Origin: Planctomycetota bacterium
GTDB lineage: Bacteria; Planctomycetota; Planctomycetia; Pirellulales; Pirellulaceae
NCBI GenBank assembly: GCA_026692865.1
Contig: JAPLNI010000057.1
Coordinates: 62,001-126,000, forward strand
DNA length: 64,000 nucleotides
Direction of reading: 5' to 3'
Part shown: positions 47,493 to 56,075 of the stretch, one piece after another
Numbering within the stretch: the stretch's first letter is position 1
Layout: the number at the start of each line of letters is the position of its first letter
Made by a program: the position numbers and the translations under genes
The notes under the pieces: model-generated
Told to the model about the DNA's origin: nothing
Databases searched by the model: none
Seen by the model: the letters and a program-made list of their open reading frames with translations, nothing else

Positions 47493-47945
47493 ATGAAATC
47501 AGCTTTCTCTCTCTGTGCGGTCTTCTTTGGGGTGTTGCTTGGTGGATTAGTGATTGCCGAGTCCGGAGTCAGCCTGGATGGAATCAAATGCATTGTTAGC
47601 GGTGCCGCAATCGACGCCAACGCAACAGTGGATTACGCCGAAGGCAAAGCTTACTTCTGCTGCGGAAAGTGTGCAGCTAAGTTCGAAGGGGACAAAACAA
47701 AATTTGTCTCGAAGGCAAACGCACAGTTGGTAGCGACCAAGCAACATGAACAAGGCGGTTGCCCTTTCTCAGGCGGAAAGCTCGATCCAGAGACAGCAGT
47801 AAAGGTTGCCGGGGCTGATGTTGCATTCTGCTGCGGCAAGTGCAAAGCCAAAGTGGAAAAGATGAAGGACGAAGAAAAGTTGGCCGCTGTCTTCTCGAAG
47901 GAAGCCTTTGAGAAAGCCAAGTTTGTAAAAGTCGGAAAGAAGTAG
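47493..47945 (+). CDS. Exported protein with duplicated CCGKC metal-binding domain
   Basis: The ATG at 47493 has AAGGG 7 nt upstream and starts a signal peptide (1-22); the longer frame from 47409 does not. The mature 128 residues contain two related units, each with one early Cys and a C-C-G-K-C motif: C33 with 56-60, and C90 with 113-117. This is the YHS/TRASH-like pattern for binding metals such as copper or zinc. Extracytoplasmic location suggests metal capture. A strong terminator follows, so it is monocistronic. Confidence 0.75.
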   Translation: MKSAFSLCAVFFGVLLGGLVIAESGVSLDGIKCIVSGAAIDANATVDYAEGKAYFCCGKCAAKFEGDKTKFVSKANAQLVATKQHEQGGCPFSGGKLDPETAVKVAGADVAFCCGKCKAKVEKMKDEEKLAAVFSKEAFEKAKFVKVGKK

Positions 47946-48010
47946 TCGCAAAAAATTCGCTGAAAACAGTTAACGTTCTCGATACTGCATCGAAAGTTGT
48001 CGAGTCATAA

Positions 48011-48043
48011 AAACCAAGGGAAATGCTCCCTTGGTTTTTTTAT
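48011..48043 (+). terminator. Rho-independent terminator of the CCGKC gene
   Basis: Perfect 11-bp stem aaaccaaggga (48011-48021) / tcccttggttt (48027-48037) with a 5-nt loop and a T-rich tail. Being also A-rich on the left it could act for both strands. Confidence 0.92.
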
Positions 48044-48083
48044 TTTCACGTAAGTAGTTCATCCTGCCTAAAGCTTTCGCTTC

Positions 48084-49106
48084 ATGACCCGTTCCAATGA
48101 ACCAGAATCCCATCGGCTTTCTCAGCAAAGTTTCCGAAGCACTGCAACGATCGAAACGTTAGCGACGAGAGCCAAGTTACTGCGACGACTTCGAAGCTTT
48201 TTTGATGAGCAAGGCTTTGTTGAAGTGCAAACTCCGACACTTTCTCGCGATACTGTCATCGATCGACATATTGATCCCATCGAAGTTTCGATTGAACTTA
48301 CCGGTGAATCAATGCGAGACGGTACGACTTCGGCGGGGTACTTTCTTCAATCGTCCCCCGAGGCTGCGATGAAGCGATTGTTGGCTTGTGGGATGACAGC
48401 GATCTATCAAGTCGGACCTGTCTTTCGAAGCGGTGAGCGAGGGGCGAGGCATAACCCCGAGTTTACGATGGCCGAATGGTATCGCGTTGGCGACGACTTT
48501 GACTCGGGTATGCAACTAACGAGTGATTTATTGAGTTGTTTACTCGACTCAAAGACTTGCGATCGAGTTTCTTTTCAGCAGGCGTTCCACGATGCTGTTG
48601 GGATCGATTGTTTTGATGCCGACGTTGGTGATTTGGCTGAGAGGTCGCTTGAATTAAACGTAATTGATCGTTTGGATTGGTCGGACGATTGGGATGATTG
48701 GGTACATTTGCTCTTCTCCATGCGCGTGCAGTCAACCCTCGGATTGATGGCTCCTGTTTTGGTAACGCAGTTCCCTGCTTCGCAAGCTGCATTGGCACAA
48801 ATAGGCAGCGAAGACACACGAACTGCAGAGCGATTTGAGCTTTTCTACCGAGGGTTGGAACTGGCGAACGGCTATCACGAGTTACTCGATCCTAAAATAT
48901 TGCGAGAGCGCAGCATCGTTGCCAATCAAGAGCGGCAACGAGACGGAAAGAATACGCTTCCGATAGAAAGTCGCCTCTTGGAAGCTATGGATTACGGAAT
49001 ACCTGAATCGACAGGCTGTGCACTTGGATTCGACCGAGTCGTCATGCTAGCCATCGGTGCACAACGAATCGATGAAGTCATTCCATTTCCAATTGAGATC
49101 GCTTGA
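48084..49106 (+). CDS. epmA: Elongation factor P beta-lysyltransferase
   Basis: EpmA (PoxA/GenX) is a stand-alone class II lysyl-tRNA-synthetase-like enzyme that attaches beta-lysine to elongation factor P. The 340-aa protein has no tRNA-binding domain, as expected. Motif 1 region VQTPTLSRDTVIDRHIDP, motif 2 GPVFRSGERGARHNPEFTMAEWYR (about 112-135) and motif 3 GCALGFDRVVMLAIG (near 316) are present. No neighbouring epmB or efp gene. The stop is 3 bases from the convergent SHOCT gene. Confidence 0.92.
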   Translation: MTRSNEPESHRLSQQSFRSTATIETLATRAKLLRRLRSFFDEQGFVEVQTPTLSRDTVIDRHIDPIEVSIELTGESMRDGTTSAGYFLQSSPEAAMKRLLACGMTAIYQVGPVFRSGERGARHNPEFTMAEWYRVGDDFDSGMQLTSDLLSCLLDSKTCDRVSFQQAFHDAVGIDCFDADVGDLAERSLELNVIDRLDWSDDWDDWVHLLFSMRVQSTLGLMAPVLVTQFPASQAALAQIGSEDTRTAERFELFYRGLELANGYHELLDPKILRERSIVANQERQRDGKNTLPIESRLLEAMDYGIPESTGCALGFDRVVMLAIGAQRIDEVIPFPIEIA

Positions 49107-49109
49107 TGC

Positions 49110-49958
49110 TTAGAGTCGCGAGAGCAATTCGCTTTTCTTGGATTCAAATTCAGCGTCGCTGATGAATCCCTTTGTCTTTAGCGTCGCTAGCTTTTCGATG
49201 GTTGCAAAGATATCCGAGTCAGAAATGCTCGAAATATTTGAGGTCGTATTCGATGGAGCATTGGATGTTGCCGAAACGGGCGGCAACGGGTTTGTTATTG
49301 GAGGAGGCGCTAAGACGGGAATGGCTTGAGTTGTGACTGGTTGGCCGTCTCGCATGACTACAGGCAAACTGGACAGGATAACGGTCCCCATCTGGCTTGT
49401 GAACGTGATTCCGCTGCCTGAGCCTTGCTGCTGGGAGAATCCTCCAATCTGGTGATTCAATGTGTCGTACACCCAAACACTGGTTCCAGTCTTTACTGCT
49501 AACCGACGTGAATTTGGGAAGTAGGCGTATCGCGTATCGTTTTGACTTCCGAGAGCCGCTGGAGAGCCAAGGTCTTGCGGCCACCAGTTCTGGTTAGGAT
49601 CTGGTACGAACCAATTTGATGACCCGTTGAGATTGTTGGAGGAGGCATTGCCTTGGGACTGTGATTGCGAGCTTGCAGCCATGAAGAAATCAGGTTGGCT
49701 TGTGATTAGGTTCGAGATCTCACAGCAAAGCGAGTCGACGCGGCCTTTCAAGTTGTTATTGAACATGTCACCCAACATGATCATACCGCCACGCATCCAC
49801 TGACCGTAGCCGGCAAACTCGGGATGGCTAAATTGAGCCATATTGCCATTGCCGTTAATGACGGAGACTAGCATGTGTTCTATCGCATCGCGCGAAAATC
49901 CATGGCGGTTTGAGAGATCATTGACAATAGATTTTCCGGATTCTGTTAACTGAGGCAT
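49110..49958 (-). CDS. SHOCT-domain protein
   Basis: The 282-aa protein ends in a SHOCT domain (DIFATIEKLATLKTKGFISDAEFESKKSELLSRL region, about 248-282), a short oligomerisation module. The N-terminal 95 residues are helical (LVSVINGNGNMAQFSHPEFAGYGQWMRGGMIMLGDMF), the middle is Ser/Asn/Gln-rich (about 96-125), and residues 125-225 are beta-rich with Pro segments. No signal peptide. Function unknown. Confidence 0.8.
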   Translation of the reverse strand: MPQLTESGKSIVNDLSNRHGFSRDAIEHMLVSVINGNGNMAQFSHPEFAGYGQWMRGGMIMLGDMFNNNLKGRVDSLCCEISNLITSQPDFFMAASSQSQSQGNASSNNLNGSSNWFVPDPNQNWWPQDLGSPAALGSQNDTRYAYFPNSRRLAVKTGTSVWVYDTLNHQIGGFSQQQGSGSGITFTSQMGTVILSSLPVVMRDGQPVTTQAIPVLAPPPITNPLPPVSATSNAPSNTTSNISSISDSDIFATIEKLATLKTKGFISDAEFESKKSELLSRL

Positions 49959-50056
49959 GCTGGGTACTTTTCAACACAAGGGCCGTTCGAAACACCAAAA
50001 CGACTTCAAAAAGGAAGTTTTACCGATGTTTCAAGTAATTAGAGACGAGAATCACT

Positions 50057-51685
50057 TTACTCTGAGAGCGACCATGCGTCCAACCAAGTAATCTCACCGA
50101 GAGTCGCGTCGAAATCGCGAATCAGCCGAACGTGCATGTCGTCCAGGTGAGCTGCACCGTAAAAAATGCCGATATTTTCTTTCTCTTTGCCAAGTTCTCG
50201 AGCCAGAACTTCCATTGCCTTCCCATTGCGTTCGGTGAGCAGTGTGCTTTTTCCCTCGCTGTCGGCGAATCCCGACATTTGGACATCCATTGTCGAGAAT
50301 TGCTCGGCCATGACGCGTTTCAGAGCGAGACTTCGATTCTTCGATGCCAAAGCAGCAATCATTTTGGCATCCGAACCGTTGGCTTGAGAGACACCCTGGG
50401 CAGCCAAGCTTGAGCCGAGCATTCTAGCGGCCATCGATAAAAAGTTGTCTTTGCGTTTCTTCATATCTTGAACAAACTCTTTCGGAGACATGTCCGCGTG
50501 CACGAAATTTTTTGCTGAATAATCGACTTCGTCCAACTGGAAGGACAGTTCAAGCGCGTCCTTCATTCCAACTTGCACAGCGCTGATCGGGCTGTAAACG
50601 CCCTTGTCTTTCTTTGACTTGGAAAGCCGTTCATTTGGGTCTGCGACAAGCTCGAAGAGCATCGCATCGTATTTTTTAAACAGTTTGTTGAGTGCTGAGT
50701 AATAGCTTTTTTCACCAACGTGGACGGCACCAATCAAGTCCACCTTGGCACCCTTGTTCTTACCGCTTTTAATTTCGTAGCTTGCAATCGCTGTTTGGAG
50801 CGCACGGGGTTCACCGGAATCGGAGGATTCGACTCGGAAAAAAACTGGCTTTGCACTCGCGCCTGTGTTGGCTGGTTCTTCTTTCGAGTTTTCCTCGGGA
50901 AGCTTTCGATACTCCCATTCCGTTACAGCAACCTTGCTCTGAAATCCACAGTAACCAACTGGTCGCGAAGCTCTGACTTCCATGCGAAGACCAAATCGAA
51001 GGTCTTCGCGTTCTACGAGGATAACTTCCTCGCCATCGATCCAGGCTTGAACCGTTTCGGGTGAAACTCTGATTTTGAATTGATACCATTTATCATTGTC
51101 AAACGACATAAATTTGGTTGTGTCATTGTCTGATGCATCGCGATCGTCGATGCTGCTGATGCCTACCAAACCACCACCCCAACCGCCAGCGATGAAAGAG
51201 AAAAATTCCTCACCGATCGGAAGCGTTACGCATGCGAAAAAGTCTTGACCAGAAACGCGTTTCGCTTTCCATTGAACTTCGTAGTTGTCCTTTGGGAAGT
51301 CCGTCTTCTTATAATTGATGCCAGTCATCGGTTGCCCAAAGCCAAGCGTCAACACGCCATCGGACAACTCTGCGTCGCCTTCACCACCGAAGTTAGTTCG
51401 ATTCCAACTAGCCTCGAACGTGTCCTTGTTGAGCAGCGAAGTCCAGCCTGAGGCTTTTTCAGGAGCTTTCCCTGTAGGTTTAGCTTTTTCGGTAGCTTTC
51501 TCTGTAGCTTTGATTGGGGAGTTCGAATCCACCGCAGACGGCTTAGTGGTTTCTTGAGCATACGATACTGTTTCGTCCAATCGAACGTTCGCCACGACGG
51601 TTACGATGACGATCGACGCGATAACCCGACCCGCAAGTCGGTCAAGTACCCCGATAGTAGAGGCATTCATTTGGGTGACTCTCAT
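50057..51685 (-). CDS. DUF1080-like domain fused to a TraB/GumN-like domain
   Basis: A 542-aa exported protein: an N-terminal anchor or signal (about 18-44), a repetitive Lys/Ala/Glu linker (ATEKATEKAKPTGKAPEKA, about 60-78) and a DUF1080-like jelly-roll (about 80-258: WNRTNFGGEGDAELSDGVLTLGFG, YQFKIRVSPETVQAWIDGEEV). Next comes a TraB/GumN-like domain (about 280-535), with VDLIGAVHVGEKSYYSALNKLFKKYDAMLFELV at its start and GIFYGAAHLDDM near its end. TraB-like proteins are thought to be related to metalloproteases. This domain pairing is unusual. It lies 42 bases after bpt. Confidence 0.8.
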   Translation of the reverse strand: MRVTQMNASTIGVLDRLAGRVIASIVIVTVVANVRLDETVSYAQETTKPSAVDSNSPIKATEKATEKAKPTGKAPEKASGWTSLLNKDTFEASWNRTNFGGEGDAELSDGVLTLGFGQPMTGINYKKTDFPKDNYEVQWKAKRVSGQDFFACVTLPIGEEFFSFIAGGWGGGLVGISSIDDRDASDNDTTKFMSFDNDKWYQFKIRVSPETVQAWIDGEEVILVEREDLRFGLRMEVRASRPVGYCGFQSKVAVTEWEYRKLPEENSKEEPANTGASAKPVFFRVESSDSGEPRALQTAIASYEIKSGKNKGAKVDLIGAVHVGEKSYYSALNKLFKKYDAMLFELVADPNERLSKSKKDKGVYSPISAVQVGMKDALELSFQLDEVDYSAKNFVHADMSPKEFVQDMKKRKDNFLSMAARMLGSSLAAQGVSQANGSDAKMIAALASKNRSLALKRVMAEQFSTMDVQMSGFADSEGKSTLLTERNGKAMEVLARELGKEKENIGIFYGAAHLDDMHVRLIRDFDATLGEITWLDAWSLSE

Positions 51686-51727
51686 TTTTTCTTTCCTATC
51701 TATAATCGATGGAACTGAAATAGTTTC

Positions 51728-52537
51728 TTACCGAGTTGCTTGCGAAGATCTTGTTGATGATCTCGGATCGGCCCAGTCACTCATCGGTGATTCGAAGGCT
51801 ACCCACTGACCATCTATGAATCGTTCCTGGGGCGCGAAGCGTGCTTTGTAACGCAAATGCTGATTGTCCGCGACATACATCCCTAAATATACGTATCGCT
51901 TTCGAATTTGCTGAGCGAATTGAATCTGCTTCAAGATCGAGTAGGTGCCAATCGACAGGCGAGAATAACTCGGATCAAAGTAAGTGTAGACTGCTGAAAT
52001 GGAATGATTGCCGCAGTCAATGATCGAACACCCGATTAAAGCTTCGCCGTCCCAAAAACTTAGTTCGATTGTCTCGCAGCAGGAATCGACCAGGAATCCA
52101 CTGAACTCGGAAGCTTCGTAGGGTTCTTCCGAGACGGCAAGTCCTCGTCCTAGTCGATGACGATTGAAGGTTTGGAGGCGTACTTCGTCGTCGCTTGGCG
52201 GACCGATCTCGACGCGACAAACTCTGTCAGCAAGCGACAATATTCGTCGCATTGATTTAGTCGGATTGAATCGAGAGACATCCAATCTTGTGGGTTCACA
52301 CGCGCGGCAATTTCCACAGGCCGTGTAGTAGACAAACGAACCGGAACGACGTCGTCCCATCGCCAGTTGGGTATCGAGCTCTTCAGGCGAAAGTCTCCGT
52401 GTTGGATAGAGAAGCGGCATCTTGGCTTTCTCTGTTGGCCGATAAACGCACGGATGCACGTGATCAGCCAATTCGAGCATCGGTGCACCGCCTGAGGTGG
52501 GTATGTTGACGTTCTCAGGCGTTGCCATCGAGTTCAT
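51728..52537 (-). CDS. bpt: Aspartate/glutamate leucyltransferase (bacterial N-end rule)
   Basis: Bpt transfers leucine from Leu-tRNA to N-terminal Asp or Glu, marking proteins for ClpS/ClpAP degradation. Family motifs: YYTACGNCRACEPTRLDVSRF (about 70-90, the CxxC pattern), the RFNPTKSMRRIL segment, and the C-terminal YTYFDPSYSRLSIGTYSILKQI followed by YVYLGMYVADNQHLRYKARF. A length of 269 aa fits. It lies 45 bases after ftsH. The extra N-terminal 15 residues before LELADHVHPC could be trimmed by a start at the internal Met. Confidence 0.9.
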   Translation of the reverse strand: MNSMATPENVNIPTSGGAPMLELADHVHPCVYRPTEKAKMPLLYPTRRLSPEELDTQLAMGRRRSGSFVYYTACGNCRACEPTRLDVSRFNPTKSMRRILSLADRVCRVEIGPPSDDEVRLQTFNRHRLGRGLAVSEEPYEASEFSGFLVDSCCETIELSFWDGEALIGCSIIDCGNHSISAVYTYFDPSYSRLSIGTYSILKQIQFAQQIRKRYVYLGMYVADNQHLRYKARFAPQERFIDGQWVAFESPMSDWADPRSSTRSSQATR

Positions 52538-52582
52538 TTCCTATGCTTGATGGTACTTTGGTTCAGAATCGCGCTCGGGATG

Positions 52583-54634
52583 TTATCGTTCTAGATTGAT
52601 TTCTGGATTATACATTACTCGGGCCACGGCGGATGGAACCGCTTCTCGGGAGGACGAAGAATCGCTCGGTTGGTGTGCACTGGGACCAATGATGGACTGA
52701 ATTTGCAATTCATCCAGCTCTTCTTGCTCGAGTAGTGCATCCTTAAGTAGTTCTAGTTCTCGTCTTTTTTCGTGAAGCAGGTCAACCGCGCGGCGTTCGG
52801 CACCTCGAAGAATATCACCGACTTCGGAGTCGATCGTTTCTTGAGTATGCTCGCTGAATTGACGTTGTTGGTGTATTTCACGACCGAGGAAAGGATCTTC
52901 GTTCGATGACTTGTAGGAAACAGGGCCCAGTTTTTGGCTCATACCCCAGTGTGCAACCATCCGTCTCGCGAGGCTTGTAGCGCGTTCCAAATCATTCTCC
53001 GCTCCAGCAGAGGTTTCGTCGTAAATGATTTTTTCTGCGGCTCGTCCGCCAAGGAGCACAATCAATTCATCTCGAATATCGGACTCATGCATATTCATTC
53101 GGTCTTCGACTGGAACGATTTGCGTGCTTCCCAATGATCGACCTCGAGGAATGATTGTTACCTTGTAAACGCGTTTTGCTTTCGGCAAAAACCATGCGGC
53201 AAGCGTGTGGCCCGCTTCGTGGTAAGCGGTTGCTTCGAGCTCTTCGGGGTGCATGACTTCTTCGCGCTTTGCACCCATGAGGACCTTATCTCTTGCGTAG
53301 TCAAAGTCTTCCATCGAGACGCGTGTCTTATCTTGACGAGCCGCCCAGAGAGCCGCTTCGTTCACCAGATTTCGAATATCTGCACCAGTCATACCGACAG
53401 TCGATTCGGCAAGTCGCAGAAGGCTTACGTCGTCTTCCAGTGGAACATCGCGAACGTGAACCTTGAAGATCTCAGTACGACCTTTCAAAGTCGGGCGTCC
53501 TACTGTCACGTGCCGATCGAAACGTCCAGGTCGAAGCAGAGCTGGATCTAGCACATCGGGTCGGTTGGTCGCCGCCATAATGATGACCGAATCGGTTGGC
53601 GAGAACCCATCCATTTCACTGAGGATCTGATTCAGCGTTTGTTCGCGTTCGTCATGACCACCACCGAGACCGGCGCCCCGTTGGCGTCCAACAGCATCGA
53701 TTTCATCGATAAAAATAATTGCTGCTCCGGCTTCTTTTGCCTGCTGGAATAAGTCTCGAACACGGCTCGCACCAACCCCGACAAACATCTGGATGAACTC
53801 GCTCCCGTTAACTGAAAAGAACGCAACGCCTGCTTCGCCAGCAACGGCCCGTGCAAGTAGTGTTTTTCCAGTACCAGGAGGGCCATTGAGCAGAACACCC
53901 TTGGGGACTCGGCCTCCAAGTTTTTGAAACTTCTCGGGAGCTTTCAGAAACTCGACTATCTCCTGAAGATCCGCTTTCACTGCTTCCAGACCAGCAACGT
54001 CCGCGAAGGTAATTTGTTGGTCGGAGGATTCGTAGCGTTTTGCAGGACTTTTGGCAAAGCTATTCAGAAATCCGCCGCCCATTTGATCTCGCGAGCGTCT
54101 CAACAAGTTCCACAGGAGCACCAAAGTGGTGATCGCAATGATGATGTAAAACAACGTCATGAGCTGGTCCGTTGAATTGCCAGAGACAATGTCATAGGAA
54201 AGCTCTTTATCGTCAGCTTTAAGATCCTTGAGCGTTTTGAGTAAAGCGCTTCGAGATTGGGTATCGGTAGGCAAATCGACCGCGAACTGCCGTTTGTACG
54301 TTTCCGATTTACCATCTGGGGTAGTCTTCGGACGCTTAGGTACACCTTGAATGTCGTAAGAGGTTGCTTTCTCCGGTGGAATCTTAAAGAAACCTGTAGC
54401 GAGGTCACTCCGGATCTCAATCTTGGCAATATTTTTATCGGCGAGTTGTTCCTCGAAAACCGAATACGAAATGTCGGAAACTTCTGGATCAGTGCGAATT
54501 GAGTAGACTAGCATCACGGCCAAAATAACGAGGATGATCCACAAGAAATTCTGGTTGCGTCGCGGCCCCGATTGCCCGCCGTTGGAACCTCGACCTTTGT
54601 CTTCGCGATTCGCCTCCTTGATTGGTTTGTTCAT
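52583..54634 (-). CDS. ftsH: ATP-dependent zinc metalloprotease FtsH
   Basis: A membrane AAA+ protease that removes damaged membrane proteins. I take the ATG at 54634 (GCGGA just before it, then [12 protein letters not shown]) over the frame start at 54691. In this numbering: membrane helices at about 30-47 and 160-178, periplasmic domain between them, Walker A GPPGTGKT (251-258), Walker B IIFIDEID (306-313), the second region of homology around [12 protein letters not shown], and the zinc site HEAGH (472-476). Length 683 aa. Between trpF and bpt. Confidence 0.96.
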   Translation of the reverse strand: MNKPIKEANREDKGRGSNGGQSGPRRNQNFLWIILVILAVMLVYSIRTDPEVSDISYSVFEEQLADKNIAKIEIRSDLATGFFKIPPEKATSYDIQGVPKRPKTTPDGKSETYKRQFAVDLPTDTQSRSALLKTLKDLKADDKELSYDIVSGNSTDQLMTLFYIIIAITTLVLLWNLLRRSRDQMGGGFLNSFAKSPAKRYESSDQQITFADVAGLEAVKADLQEIVEFLKAPEKFQKLGGRVPKGVLLNGPPGTGKTLLARAVAGEAGVAFFSVNGSEFIQMFVGVGASRVRDLFQQAKEAGAAIIFIDEIDAVGRQRGAGLGGGHDEREQTLNQILSEMDGFSPTDSVIIMAATNRPDVLDPALLRPGRFDRHVTVGRPTLKGRTEIFKVHVRDVPLEDDVSLLRLAESTVGMTGADIRNLVNEAALWAARQDKTRVSMEDFDYARDKVLMGAKREEVMHPEELEATAYHEAGHTLAAWFLPKAKRVYKVTIIPRGRSLGSTQIVPVEDRMNMHESDIRDELIVLLGGRAAEKIIYDETSAGAENDLERATSLARRMVAHWGMSQKLGPVSYKSSNEDPFLGREIHQQRQFSEHTQETIDSEVGDILRGAERRAVDLLHEKRRELELLKDALLEQEELDELQIQSIIGPSAHQPSDSSSSREAVPSAVARVMYNPEINLER

Positions 54635-54738
54635 TCCGCAGCTTTCATCTACCAAAAACGAGTTTTTTGCCTGGTATTTCCGGCAGAGCAATCTGCTCCG
54701 ATTGCTCCCAGCGGAAATCTATGACAAGTATACCCGAA

Positions 54739-55482
54739 CTATACGTGCTCGGCTAACCAGGCACGCCCGTCGACTTTCGCCTTTTGTACCGCAGCGACAA
54801 ACTCCAGCATCTTTTTTGCCGACTTTACGCCAGGTGAAATCTCGATGCCGCTTGCCGTATCAACTGCGTCTGGCTTTGCGATTGTGATCGCTTGAACAAC
54901 GTTCTCCGCAGTCAAGCCGCCGGCTAGGATCAGCCGCGACTTTTGGAGTGGTAATGGTCTCGTTTGTAGCAAGTCCCACCGCGATGTCCGGCCTGTTCCG
55001 CCGTGTTGAACTGGGTCGTACGCATCGATCAGAAAGCCATCAAGAGTGGCTCCTAGGGTATTGTTTGACCAGTCAGTTGCCATCTTGACGTCTTCAGCGG
55101 AGTCGGCTCGCCAGGGCATCGCTTTGATGATCGAAGTCGCGTGGGCGGAAGGAGGAACGCTGCGAGGCAGTTCGCTGCCGTGGAGCTGGATGGCATCGAG
55201 CGATAGCAGGCTCTGCATCTTCTCAATCGTTTCCCAAGCTTCGTTAACAAACACGCCAACAACCAACGCCCGTTTGTCGATCGCACGAACGAGTTGGTCA
55301 GCGCGAGCATTGGTTATATATCGTGGACTCTTCGGATAAAAGTTCAATCCGATCGCGTCGACACCCGCATCGATAGCCGCTTGAACGTCTTCCTCGCGAG
55401 TGAAACCACAAAACTTGATTTGAAAACTATCGGCTAACTTTCGCACTTGATTGTTGATTTTGTGCTCCTCTCTCTTGACCAT
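54739..55482 (-). CDS. trpF: Phosphoribosylanthranilate isomerase
   Basis: TrpF catalyses the Amadori step of tryptophan synthesis on a TIM barrel. Motifs: IKFCGFTREEDVQAAIDAGVDAIGLNF (with the catalytic Cys, about 22-48), VGVFVNE, IQLHGSE, DAYDPVQHGGTG (GGTG phosphate loop) and LAGGLTAENV, then DTASGIEISPGVKS. Length 247 aa. It is not with other trp genes; it starts a minus-strand group with ftsH and bpt. The first 19 residues look non-essential, and a shorter start is possible. Confidence 0.93.
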   Translation of the reverse strand: MVKREEHKINNQVRKLADSFQIKFCGFTREEDVQAAIDAGVDAIGLNFYPKSPRYITNARADQLVRAIDKRALVVGVFVNEAWETIEKMQSLLSLDAIQLHGSELPRSVPPSAHATSIIKAMPWRADSAEDVKMATDWSNNTLGATLDGFLIDAYDPVQHGGTGRTSRWDLLQTRPLPLQKSRLILAGGLTAENVVQAITIAKPDAVDTASGIEISPGVKSAKKMLEFVAAVQKAKVDGRAWLAEHV

Positions 55483-55561
55483 ATGCCGAATAAATGTGTA
55501 ATAAGTCTTGTAGGTATTTCAATGTATCATGTCGAGTATCGAATCCAAAGTTGAGGGAACA

Positions 55562-55813
55562 GTGACAATTACGCGAATCGGAACGAATCAAAAGTACTCC
55601 AGTGGCTGGGATGCTGCATTTGGCGGTTCCAAGAAGAAGGCAACTAAGGCATCGACCTCTAGCAAGACCAAGCCTACCGGGGCAAAGAAAGCCGCAAAGA
55701 AATCGGCCAAAGCTGTAAGCACCAAGCCGGCAGCCACCAAGGCTCCGGCCGCTCCAAAGAAGAAGGCTACAGCAGCGGTTAAAAAGAAAGCAGCGAAGAA
55801 GTCGGGCAAGTAA
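55562..55813 (+). CDS. Small basic Lys/Ala-rich protein
   Basis: I take the GTG at 55562: GAGGGA lies 5 nt upstream and the protein begins with the compact segment TITRIGTNQKYSSGWDAAFGG. The ATG at 55529 lacks this site. The remaining 60 residues are Lys/Ala/Pro/Ser repeats like the C-terminal tail of histone H1, suited to binding nucleic acids. Similar small proteins occur in other planctomycetes, as I recall. It is divergent from trpF. A ccgcactc/gagtgcgg hairpin follows the stop. Confidence 0.7.
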   Translation: MTITRIGTNQKYSSGWDAAFGGSKKKATKASTSSKTKPTGAKKAAKKSAKAVSTKPAATKAPAAPKKKATAAVKKKAAKKSGK

Positions 55814-56075
55814 GCCGCTTATGTCTTGGAACGCACTCCGCCCGCACTCAGAGTCTGAAAACTCGAGTGCGGATTATGTCTCAGGTGAGGCGGATAGGTT
55901 TAGAAACCGCTCGCTGTTTCTATCTATTTGATTCACGAAGTGAGATGCCAAGTGCCGCGTTGGTACTCTTAAACAAACCTATTTGTCGATTCTTTAAGGT
56001 TTAAATCGACGGTGACTCACCGCGTGCGATCGAAACTCAGCTTGCTCACAGCGATTGCTAAGCTTGTGAATGTTT

